A stretch of DNA of 35,402 nucleotides from Gemmatimonadota bacterium (GTDB taxonomy: Bacteria > Gemmatimonadota > Gemmatimonadetes > Gemmatimonadales > Gemmatimonadaceae), in assembly GCA_021298835.1 (NCBI GenBank), contig JAJTHG010000058.1, positions 1-35,402 on the forward strand. The letters are read 5' to 3'. The notes beneath the pieces were generated by a model. That model searched no databases and was not told the origin of the DNA. It saw only the letters and a list, made by a program, of their open reading frames with translations. The translations under genes were made by a program, and so were the position numbers. Positions 17,494-24,957 of this stretch are shown here, piece after piece. How positions within the stretch are numbered: the stretch's first letter is position 1; each line of letters starts with the position of its first letter.

Positions 17494-18630
17494 ATGAGTT
17501 ACGCCGCCATCACGGGCTGGGGCAAGTGCATGCCGCCGGCCGTCCTGACGAACGAGGACCTCTCGACCTTCCTCGAGACGTCCGACGAGTGGATCACCTC
17601 CCGAACGGGCATGAAGGAACGGCGCGTCTCGCACGTGTCGGCTGTCGAGCTCTCGACGGTGGCCGCATCGCGCGCCCTCGCCTGCGCGGGGCTCGACCCC
17701 CGCGACCTGGACCTCATCGTCTACGGCGGCTGCTCCAACGAGGAACAGGTCCCCAACAGTGCCAGCGGGGTGCAGGTGGCCCTCGGCGCCACGAAAGCGG
17801 CCGCGATGGACCTCAACACCGCCTGCACGTCGTTCTGCTACGGACTGGCGGCCGCGACGGCGATGATCCGGTCGGGCACGGTGCGCAATGCCGTGGTCAT
17901 CGGCGTCGAGCTGATCTCGCGCTACATGGACTGGAGCAACCGGAACGTCGCCGTGCTCTTCGGCGACGGCGCCGCCGCCGTGGTGCTGCAGGCCACCGAG
18001 CGGGAAGAGGGCGTCCTCGGTGCGGTGCTCGGGTGCGACGCCGAGGCCCGCGCCTCGCTCCGCGTGCGCGGCTTCGGCTGCGGCTACGCCGGCCACGGCG
18101 TCACCCTCGGCGACACGCTGTGGGACTTCGACGGGCAGGTGATCTTCAAGCGCGCCGTCGCCGCGATGTCGCAGGCCTCGACGCGCGTGCTCGCGGAGCG
18201 CGGCCTGACGGCCGACGACGTCTCGCTGGTGGTACCGCACCAGGCCAACCTGCGCATCATCGAGGCGGTGGCGAAGTACGCGGGTGTGCCGATGGAGCGC
18301 GTCTTCGTCACCGTGCACAAGTACGGCAACATGAGCTCGGCGACGGTGCCGGTGGCGCTCTGCGAGGCGCTCGAGGAGGGCCGCGTGCGGCCGGGCAGCT
18401 GGCTGCTGATGCCGGCCTTCGGCGGCGGCCTGACCTACAACGCGCTGCTCGTGAAGTGGGGCGACCGGGTGACGCCCCTCGGCGAGAGCCCGCGCACGCT
18501 GCCCCCGGTCACCGAGACGGCGCTGGAGCTGGTCAACCGGATCCGCGCCAATCAGGATCCGCACGGTCGGTCCAAGGCCGGGCTCACCGCCCCGACGTTC
18601 GCCGAGTCGCTGGCGGTCGTCACGGGCTGA
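17494..18630 (+). CDS. 3-oxoacyl-ACP synthase III-like (FabH family) with C-terminal extension
   Basis: The 378-residue thiolase-fold enzyme has the FabH triad: Cys111 (NTACTSFCYG), His249 (VPHQANLRII) and Asn279 (KYGNMSSATV). The N-terminal signature TSDEWITSRTGMKERR is also present. FabH condenses a starter acyl-CoA with malonyl-ACP. Ordinary FabH ends near 320-330 residues, just after the PAFGGGLTYNALLVKW strand; here about 45 further residues follow (from TPLGESPRTL to the end) and match nothing I know. No acp, fabD or fabG gene is adjacent, so it may serve a special starter or secondary product rather than housekeeping synthesis. It is convergent with the phosphatase gene; their 3' ends overlap by 11 bases. 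Confidence 0.9.
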   Translation: MSYAAITGWGKCMPPAVLTNEDLSTFLETSDEWITSRTGMKERRVSHVSAVELSTVAASRALACAGLDPRDLDLIVYGGCSNEEQVPNSASGVQVALGATKAAAMDLNTACTSFCYGLAAATAMIRSGTVRNAVVIGVELISRYMDWSNRNVAVLFGDGAAAVVLQATEREEGVLGAVLGCDAEARASLRVRGFGCGYAGHGVTLGDTLWDFDGQVIFKRAVAAMSQASTRVLAERGLTADDVSLVVPHQANLRIIEAVAKYAGVPMERVFVTVHKYGNMSSATVPVALCEALEEGRVRPGSWLLMPAFGGGLTYNALLVKWGDRVTPLGESPRTLPPVTETALELVNRIRANQDPHGRSKAGLTAPTFAESLAVVTG

Positions 18631-19789
18631 GGGCTTCCCGTACCGGCGGCGCCGCGCCGGGCGACGCCGCCGGCCAGTCGAGGCCGAGCAGGGCGGCGAC
18701 GGTTGCCGCCACTTGCGCCTGGGTGACGCGCACGGAGCGCACGCGATCGCCGCGGGGCGGCGTGTCGGGACCGAGGATCGCCATCCAGATGCGGTCCGCC
18801 CCGTCCACGTCCTCGCCGTGGTCCTTCCATCGCGCGGGGCCGTCGCCGCGGCCGTGGTCGGTGGTGACGACGAAGGTCGTGCGGCCACGGTAGCCGGGAT
18901 CGCGCTGCATCAGGGCCCAGAGATCGGCGAGGTAGCCGTCGACCGCGTGGGCCGACTGCAGGAGCAGGTCGTAGCGGCCGGCATGCGCCCACTCGTCGGT
19001 CTCGCCGTACCCGAGGAACAGCAGTCGCGGCCGGTCGCGTCGGATGAGTTCCTTCGCCGTCGCGTGCATCAATGCGTCGGTGGCGTTGTCGGGCCAGAGG
19101 CGGGTGGAGGTGCGGTACAGCTCGTCGAGCATCGCCTGCCGCCCGGTGCGCTGCGGCGCGGTCGCGAACGGCGCGTCCCACCCGTCGTGGACGGGAATCC
19201 CGGCGCGCTCGCGGTTGAAGATGCGGCGAAAGGCGCTCCACGTCGCCACCGCCGCGACCCGTCCGCGGAACCCGGGCTGTCGGGCGATCCACTCGAAGAC
19301 GGTGACGTTGGGGTTGGGCGGATGGTCGTTGGACGTGATCCGCGGATCGTAGGCGCCGGTCAGCAGTTCGTTGTAGCCGGGATACGAGAACTTGAGGGGG
19401 TTCTGCGTGCGGGCGTCGCGGCCCGCCTCCGGGTTGCCGTACAGCTGCCCTTCGGTGGCGATCGTGCGCCACACGAAGGGAAAGAGCGCGGCGCGGCGCT
19501 CGGCCGCGCTCTCGCGCCAGAAGCGGCGTCGCAGGTCGGCCGTGTCGGCGACCCCGCCCGCCTGCCGCGTCAGCAGGGTCGCGTCGGCGCCGCCGAAGAG
19601 CTCCTGCCAGCGCAGGCCGTCGGTGACGATGAGTACGACGTTCCGCGTGCGCAGGACGGAGGGTCGGGCTGCCGACGGACCGGAGGCCGGCTGGGCGATG
19701 GTCTTCGTGGCCGGAACGAGCAGGAGCGCGCCTGCGGCGAGGAACGCCGCGCAGCGCCGAGGCGTGACGAACGCCCCGGGAAGGCGCAT
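18620..19789 (-). CDS. Exported alkaline-phosphatase-superfamily (sulfatase-like) hydrolase
   Basis: This 389-residue protein has a signal peptide (CAAFLAAGALLLVPATKTIAQ). The N-terminal metal site is NVVLIVTDGLRWQELFGGAD (Asp57; a Thr precedes it as candidate nucleophile). Distal metal ligands are in LGYGETDEWAHAG and VVTTDHGRGD, followed by WKDHGED. This pattern fits type-I phosphodiesterase, nucleotide pyrophosphatase and sulfatase relatives. The substrate is unknown, and a phosphate or sulfate ester in the periplasm is likely. Two Met codons fit (19801 and 19789); the second places AGGGG at a more normal distance. It is divergent from the RidA-like gene, and the two 5' ends lie within 60 bases. 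Its 3' end overlaps the FabH-like gene by 11 bases. Confidence 0.85.
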   Translation of the reverse strand: MRLPGAFVTPRRCAAFLAAGALLLVPATKTIAQPASGPSAARPSVLRTRNVVLIVTDGLRWQELFGGADATLLTRQAGGVADTADLRRRFWRESAAERRAALFPFVWRTIATEGQLYGNPEAGRDARTQNPLKFSYPGYNELLTGAYDPRITSNDHPPNPNVTVFEWIARQPGFRGRVAAVATWSAFRRIFNRERAGIPVHDGWDAPFATAPQRTGRQAMLDELYRTSTRLWPDNATDALMHATAKELIRRDRPRLLFLGYGETDEWAHAGRYDLLLQSAHAVDGYLADLWALMQRDPGYRGRTTFVVTTDHGRGDGPARWKDHGEDVDGADRIWMAILGPDTPPRGDRVRSVRVTQAQVAATVAALLGLDWPAASPGAAPPVREALSP

Positions 19790-19847
19790 GTTGATGGGCA
19801 TGCCCCTGAATCGACGTTGCGTCGTGCCGTCCGGGAAGGTCGTGACC

Positions 19848-20351
19848 ATGGCCGTCGGTCTGGTCGCGGCCCTGTCCGGCGCGCCGGTCGCGAACGGTCT
19901 GCCGGCCCAGGGCACCTGCAAGATCAACCCGGCCTCGCTGGCGTACTCGCCGGGCTACGCGCAGCTCGTCGTCGCCCCCGACCGACGCACGGTGTACGTG
20001 GCGGGTCAGGTCGCCCAGGACTCGACCGGGGCCCTGCTGGGCGGGGCGGATCCCGCCGCGCAGACCCGCGCGGTGTTCGGCAACCTGCGACGCGCGCTGG
20101 ACGTCGTCGGGGCCGGATGGGCGGACGTGCTGCACTGGAACATCTACGTCACGGCGGCCGAGTTGGTCCCGGTGTTCCGGCAGGTGCGCCAGGAGGTGCT
20201 GGCGGGCGTGGCGCCGCCCGCCGCCACCCTGGTGCAGGTGCAGGGGCTCGCCCGGTCCGACTGGCTGCTCGAGGTCGAGGCCGTCGTCGCCGCTCCTCGG
20301 TTGCTCGATTGCGCGACGCTGCGGCGTCGCGAACGCCCCACCGTGCCCTGA
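19848..20351 (+). CDS. Exported RidA/YjgF-family protein lacking the key arginine
   Basis: ATG 19848 has a proper ribosome-binding site (GGGAAGG, 8 bases away) and gives 167 residues. A signal peptide (MAVGLVAALSGAPVANGLPA) is followed by a Rid domain: AQLVVAPDRRTVYVAGQVAQDSTGALL is the entry strand and turn, and QTRAVFGNLRRALDVVGAGWADVLHWNIYV the central helix and strand. Classical RidA deaminates reactive enamines/imines in the cytoplasm using an arginine in PARSAV. Here that stretch reads PPAATLVQV, so the arginine is replaced. Catalysis by the known mechanism is unlikely, and an exported location is unusual. It is followed after 18 bases by the S9 peptidase, so the two are probably one operon. 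Confidence 0.82.
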   Translation: MAVGLVAALSGAPVANGLPAQGTCKINPASLAYSPGYAQLVVAPDRRTVYVAGQVAQDSTGALLGGADPAAQTRAVFGNLRRALDVVGAGWADVLHWNIYVTAAELVPVFRQVRQEVLAGVAPPAATLVQVQGLARSDWLLEVEAVVAAPRLLDCATLRRRERPTVP

Positions 20352-20369
20352 TCCGTTCGAGGACATCTC

Positions 20370-22457
20370 ATGCCGAGCATTCACCGTTCCATCGTCGCGG
20401 CCGCCCTCGCGGCGACATCGCTCGCCGCGCAGCCGCCCGGCATCCGCGAGATCGACGGGGCACCCTTCCCCTCGTCGCTCGTGCGCGATGCGCGCGGCAC
20501 GGCGGTGGCGTGGGTGCAGAACGCGCAGGGGGTGCGCAACATCTGGTACGCGCGGCTCCCGGAGTGGCGAGCGCGGCCGCTCACGACCTTCACGGCCGAT
20601 GACGGGCAGGAGCTCTCGCAGCTCGCCTTCGCGGCCGACGGCCGCACGGTGTGGTTCGTGCGCGGTGGCGGCCCCAACCGCGCGGGAGAGTCGCCGAACC
20701 CCACCAGCGACCCGGTCGGGGCGGAGCAGGCGATCTGGCGCGTCGGCACCGGCGACTCCGCAGTGGCCGTGCGCGTCACTGACGGCTCCGGGCCGACGCC
20801 GGCGCCGGCGGGATCCCTGGTGGCGTTCGTGCGCCGGGGACAGGTGTACGCCTTCGACGGTGGCGGTGCCGCCGTGGTCGAGAAGCCGCTCTTCCGCATG
20901 CGCGGGGCCGCGGCGGGACTCGCGTGGTCGCCGGACGCGACGCAGCTCGCGTTCATCTCGCAGCGGGGGACGCACGCGTTCGTCGGGGTGTACGGCATCG
21001 GCAGCGCGCGGCTGCGCTGGATGGCCCCCAGCACCGACGGCGATCTCGCGCCGTCATGGTCGCCGGACGGCACGCGCCTGGCCTTCGTGCGCATCCCCTA
21101 CCAGCGTCGGCGGATCATCTTCGTCCCCGTGCGCGCGGCGCAGCCGTGGAGCATCATGGTCGCGGACGCGGCGAGCGGGGCCGCACGCGCCGTCTTCACC
21201 GCGGCCGCAGGATCCGGCTCGGCGTTCTGGGCGATGCAGGCCGCGACGCAGGTGCTGTGGACCGCCGACGACCGGCTGGTGTTTCCGTGGGAACGCGACG
21301 GATTCCTGCACCTCTACGCCGTGCCGTCGGGGGGCGGCACGCCGGTGCAGCTCGACCGCGGCTCGCACGAGATCGAGGACGTGGCACTGGATCCGGACGG
21401 CCGGCACGTGGTCTTCAACTCCAACCAGGACGACCGGGACCGCCGTCACGTGTGGCGCGTGCGAGCCGACGGCAGCGCCCCCGCCCGGCGCGTGACGCCG
21501 GGCGACGGGATCGAGTGGGCGCCGACCCCGCTCGCCGAGGGGGCGCTCGCGTTCCTCGCGAGCGACGCGCGGCGTCCGGCGCACGCCGTGTTGTTTGACG
21601 GCGGCGCGCGACGCCCGCTGGCGCCCGGCACGATGCCCGCCGGCTATCCGGCCGAGCGGCTCGTCGTGCCGACTGCGGTGACGCTCAAGGCCAGCGACGG
21701 CGTGGAGACCTACGGACAGCTCTTCCTGCCACCGGCGGGCACCGTGCGCCCGAGGGCCAAGGCGCGCGCGATCATCTTCCTGCACGGCGGCTCGCGCCGG
21801 CAGATGCTGCTCGGGTGGAACTACGGCAGCTACTACCACCACGCGTACGCGATGCATCAGGCATTGGCGCTGCGGGGGTGGGTGGTGCTGTCGCTCAACT
21901 ACCGCAGCGGCATCGGATACGGACGTGACTTCCGCGAAGCGATCGGGTACGGTGCGGCCGGTGGCCGCGAGTACCGCGACGTGGTCGCGGCGGCACAGTG
22001 GCTGCGCGCCCGGCCGGACGTGGACTCGGCGAAGCTCGCCCTCTGGGGCGGCTCGTACGGCGGTTACCTCACCGCGCAGGGGCTGGCCCGGAACCCCGAG
22101 CTCTTCGCCGCCGGCGTTGACGTGCACGGGGTGCACGACTGGAACGTCGGGATCGCGACCTTCCTGCCGGAGTACAATCCGCTCGAGGACCCCGTCGCGG
22201 CACGGACGGCGTTCGAGTCGTCACCGCTCTCGGCCGTCGCGCGCTGGCGCGATCCGGTACTGCTGGTGCACGGCGACGACGACCGGAACGTGCGCTTCAT
22301 CGAAACGCTGTCGCTGATCGAACGGCTGCGGGAACAAGGGGTGCCCGTCGAGCAGCTCGTGCTGCCGGACGAGATCCATGGCTTCCTGCGACACGAGAGC
22401 TGGATGCGAGTGTTCGAAGCGGCGCTCGCGTTCCTCGAGCGCCGCGTGGCGCCGTAG
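20370..22457 (+). CDS. Exported S9 (prolyl oligopeptidase / DPP-like) serine peptidase
   Basis: The 695-residue protein has a signal peptide (IVAAALAATSLAAQ) and a seven-bladed beta-propeller with WD40-like PD40 repeats (LAWSPDATQLAFIS, PSWSPDGTRLAFV, VALDPDGRHVVFNS). The C-terminal alpha/beta hydrolase has Ser562 (WGGSYGGYLT), Asp638 (HGDDDRNV) and His670 (DEIHGF). It cleaves short peptides in the periplasm, and the family often prefers a residue after proline. The start has a GAGGA ribosome-binding site. This is the second gene of the RidA-S9 operon, and core-like DNA ends just behind it. Confidence 0.95.
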   Translation: MPSIHRSIVAAALAATSLAAQPPGIREIDGAPFPSSLVRDARGTAVAWVQNAQGVRNIWYARLPEWRARPLTTFTADDGQELSQLAFAADGRTVWFVRGGGPNRAGESPNPTSDPVGAEQAIWRVGTGDSAVAVRVTDGSGPTPAPAGSLVAFVRRGQVYAFDGGGAAVVEKPLFRMRGAAAGLAWSPDATQLAFISQRGTHAFVGVYGIGSARLRWMAPSTDGDLAPSWSPDGTRLAFVRIPYQRRRIIFVPVRAAQPWSIMVADAASGAARAVFTAAAGSGSAFWAMQAATQVLWTADDRLVFPWERDGFLHLYAVPSGGGTPVQLDRGSHEIEDVALDPDGRHVVFNSNQDDRDRRHVWRVRADGSAPARRVTPGDGIEWAPTPLAEGALAFLASDARRPAHAVLFDGGARRPLAPGTMPAGYPAERLVVPTAVTLKASDGVETYGQLFLPPAGTVRPRAKARAIIFLHGGSRRQMLLGWNYGSYYHHAYAMHQALALRGWVVLSLNYRSGIGYGRDFREAIGYGAAGGREYRDVVAAAQWLRARPDVDSAKLALWGGSYGGYLTAQGLARNPELFAAGVDVHGVHDWNVGIATFLPEYNPLEDPVAARTAFESSPLSAVARWRDPVLLVHGDDDRNVRFIETLSLIERLREQGVPVEQLVLPDEIHGFLRHESWMRVFEAALAFLERRVAP

Positions 22458-22523
22458 GCCCCGGGGCTGTCCACCGCGCCGCGATGAACTCGCACTTCCG
22501 CCGAACGCGATCTGTTCAGGGGC

Positions 22524-22976
22524 TTGCTGCACGGGCGTTTCCACTCGTTGAGGCGCTTGGCTCTGGCTCCCTCCACGAACGTCTGGCAACTCCAGCTGTC
22601 GCGCCCTGCGTTTCTTGCCGTCGCGGCGCCGTCGGATTCCGAAGTCGTTGGCGGAGTCGCCGGGTTCATCCTGCCCAAGTCCGAGCAGGCACGGAGCGCA
22701 TTCTGCATCTACCGTCTAGCGGTGTCCGATGCCTACCGGCGACAGGGCATCGCCACCGCGCTTGTCGCCACGCTTGGGCGCGCGATCACCGAGCACGGCC
22801 TGTACATGATGTTCGTGCAGGCCCACTGCGGGGACGCTCCCGCCGTCGCGCTGTACGCGAAGCCGCGCACGCGGGAGGATGTCATGCACTTCGACATCGC
22901 CGCGCCGCCAGCGTACCAGTCAGGCCCTTGCGCCCGGATCCCCGGACCACATTCTTGGCAGGCGATGTCGATGTGA
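22524..22976 (+). pseudogene. GNAT acetyltransferase similar to aminoglycoside AAC(3)-I, 5' end degraded
   Basis: From residue 25 on the product tracks AAC(3)-I enzymes: LSRPAFLAVAAPSDSEVVGG, then GFILPKSEQARSAFCIYRL, the acetyl-CoA loop AYRRQGIATAL, MFVQAHCGDAPAVALYAK, and RTREDVMHFDIAAP. The N-terminal part is short and poorly conserved; no ATG exists in this frame, only TTG at 22524, and the upstream codons (ERDLFRGLL) still look homologous up to a stop at 22485. The C-terminus runs 20 residues past the family's usual end. I read it as a decayed or frameshifted copy. AAC(3)-I enzymes acetylate gentamicin-type drugs; activity here is doubtful, and many environmental relatives have other substrates. 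Confidence 0.6.
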
Positions 22977-23046
22977 CCGCGTTCCCGCCAGTCTCGTCCT
23001 AATCGGTGGCTAGTCCACGGTACAACGTGCTTTCTTTCCGAGGAAT

Positions 23047-23775
23047 ATGTCGAACCCGACGCAACGAGCCGCGCAGGAGATCCTCGCGACCATTGAAGCC
23101 ACCTTTCAGCCGACGCACCGCTACGTTCGTGCGGAGGCCGGCAACTTCCGACATCTCGATCTGCGCTTCTACGATCGAACGGCCCAGGACCTTGCCGGGC
23201 GTGGGTTTCAACGGTTGGCCGACGTAGAAGACCTCACGATTACCGAAACACCCGGAACGGTGCTGAGCGCCATTCTGTTGCGAACGATGCTCTCCCGCGA
23301 CGGAACGGTGATGTGCGCACTGTATCATCCGCACATCCGGCGGTTCAGGCTCCGTGCGCTGCTGTGGTTGTTCGGCAAGTTGCCCGGCAAGGTGACGGAC
23401 ATGGAGACAGAGTGTACCGATGGTTCGTTCGTGGTCACCACCAATGCGGCGAGCGCCGCGGCGTTGGACTCGCCCGGACTGATCGTCTCGGAGTATCTGC
23501 CGGTCAAGACAGCGCCGCTCGAGGTGTACGCGCGTCACACGGAACGGGTCGCGGCACATCTTGCTGCTCGTCCTGGCGTACAGGCGCGCATCATCGCGTC
23601 GCACGACGAGATGGTCGCGTCACAGAACCGCATGAATGCCATCAAGGCCGCGTTCCGCGGTGAACTCGGTGGTGTGACCCGCGAGGAGATCGAGCGGCTG
23701 TCGATGTTCCGTACTGGTCTGGCGGATGCCGTGCACGACGCGGTGGTACAGGAGCGGAGGCACCGCGCTGGTTGA
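23047..23775 (+). CDS. Uncharacterised 242-residue protein
   Basis: ATG 23047 follows GAGGAAT, a good ribosome-binding site. No family is recognised. The product begins with a helical segment (TQRAAQEILATIEATFQPTH). It then has a beta-rich region with YDRTAQDLAGRGFQRLADVE, a short hydrophobic stretch (RFRLRALLWLFGKLPGK), a TTNAASAAALDSP loop, and a C-terminal helical domain (ARHTERVAAHLAARPG, IEAL-like VTREEIERLSMFR). There is no signal peptide. Codon use is less GC-biased than in the genes to the left, which suits transferred DNA. It stands alone between the GNAT remnant and the left 272-bp repeat. Confidence 0.7.
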   Translation: MSNPTQRAAQEILATIEATFQPTHRYVRAEAGNFRHLDLRFYDRTAQDLAGRGFQRLADVEDLTITETPGTVLSAILLRTMLSRDGTVMCALYHPHIRRFRLRALLWLFGKLPGKVTDMETECTDGSFVVTTNAASAAALDSPGLIVSEYLPVKTAPLEVYARHTERVAAHLAARPGVQARIIASHDEMVASQNRMNAIKAAFRGELGGVTREEIERLSMFRTGLADAVHDAVVQERRHRAG

Positions 23776-23862
23776 GCGCTACCGCGTCGTCGGTTATCGC
23801 TGGTCACGATTGGTTGCGGTTGGCGACGGCGCGCCGTTGCAGCCTACTCTCCAGGCACAAGG

Positions 23863-23886
23863 CACGCACCCTGATTCCCGTGCGTG
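23863..23886 (+). terminator. Weak hairpin downstream of the unknown gene
   Basis: A 7-bp stem (CACGCAC and GTGCGTG) encloses a 10-base loop 87 bases after the stop at 23775. There is no T run, so it is only a candidate. The rest of 23776-23985 shows nothing recognisable. Confidence 0.3.
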
Positions 23887-23985
23887 TACTACCAGGGATC
23901 GTGCCTGACACGTCCCCGACTTGCGACGTCAAGCGACAGAGGGTCGGCGTATGGCAAGCACACCGGAGCGCCTGTCGGGGGAGCG

Positions 23986-24257
23986 GCCGCCGCGCCGGTC
24001 GCGTGCAGCGAAAGTGAAGTCACGACGGCCCATGAGCTCGCGGAGTGTTGCCCGACGCATCGGACCGGCGATCTGCATCAGCAAGCGGGCAACGAGACAC
24101 GCGGCGCCCTTGCGGAGTGGGAGGGAAACGGCAGAACCGAACCGTCGGCGGAAGTCGGCGATGCGCAGTCGGGTGCGGCAGCGGTGGTGGCTCGCGGCAG
24201 GGATCGCGTTCTCGGCGGCGGCATGCGAACGCCGCAGCATGTTGGAGCCGCGGCCGG
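23986..24257 (+). repeat. 272-bp inverted repeat, left copy
   Basis: This stretch reappears in inverted orientation at 30784-31055. By eye there are only about four substitutions in 272 positions (near 24035, 24073, 24127 and 24237) and no gap. Outside these limits the two copies show no similarity. The pair encloses 6,526 bp of accessory DNA with transposase remnants. The last 97 bases contain the start of a lipoprotein-like frame (see 24161). Confidence 0.9.
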
Positions 24258-24260
24258 ATG
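24161..24260 (+). pseudogene. Lipoprotein signal-peptide fragment inside the left repeat
   Basis: ATG 24161 opens a frame beginning RSRVRQRWWLAAGIAFSAAA and then CERR, a convincing lipoprotein signal with the lipid Cys at about residue 23. The same first 33 codons occur in the right copy on the other strand (from 30880). After 24257 the frames differ: here it continues to 24688 with low-complexity Arg/Pro-rich sequence that overlaps the IS91 remnant. I think only the signal part is genuine. Confidence 0.45.
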
Positions 24261-24463
24261 TGGGGGCGATCCTTGGGGTACCGCCCTGGGCGACGCGGCC
24301 CCGCCGAGTCTCCGGGCGGGTGCCGGTCCGGGACGGCGCCAGCCACGATCCCGGGGCGCAGCGCTGGACGCGCGGGGAACCGTGGAGCGGCGCGGCGCGG
24401 GCACCGGGCGAGTCGAACACCGTGAACGAAGGGCGCCCCGCGTCCGGGGGGCGACGAGCGACC

Positions 24464-24790
24464 CGGAGTGTTGGACGCGGTGGCTCGGCACGACGCGGTA
24501 CTATGGCTGGTATGCCAATCGCCCCCGTGGCATGTGGCGGCGGGCCGAGCCCGCCCCCGCCGAGGCGCCGCCCGCGATCGCCCCTGCTCCGAGGCTGGTA
24601 CCGACCGAGGCCAGTCGCCGATGGGCGGCGCTCCTGCAACACATCAATGAGGTCCACCCGCTCGCGTGCCCGTCCTGCCACGCCGTGATGCGGATCATCG
24701 CGTTCATCACCCAGGCGTCAGTGATCAACCAGATCCTCACGCATCTCCGGACCCGCGTCTCCGCGACCGCGCCGGGCGGCGCGCGCAGTC
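24464..24790 (+). pseudogene. IS91-family transposase, C-terminal remnant
   Basis: The frame shows TRYYGWYANRPRGMWR, then RWAALLQHINEVHPLACPSC and HAVMRIIAFITQASVINQIL, then THLRTR. This is the C-terminal region of IS91/ISCR-like Y-type transposases: the YxGxYANRxRG motif, a zinc-like CPSC, and the usual ending. The HUH catalytic domain and everything else upstream are missing, so it cannot be active. It starts about 200 bases inside the left 272-bp repeat boundary. The bases from 24791 to 24957 hold nothing recognisable. Confidence 0.75.
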
Positions 24791-24957
24791 CCCCGTCCCA
24801 CCGATGCCTCCACGAGGTCCCCGCCGGCACCGCACGCCCCTCGGGGACCACGGCCCGCACCGCTCGCCCGCGGGGAACAGGGCGCGCGGACGCGCCATGG
24901 TCGGTCCTCGGCCCGTCGGCAAGTCGTCGTGTACTCGACCGGCCCCGATTCAATTAC

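Noticed and set aside
17414..17495. ATG 17495 as the real TspO start
   Set aside because: It is in a different frame from the TspO domain and would need an indel; recorded as a possible frameshift instead.
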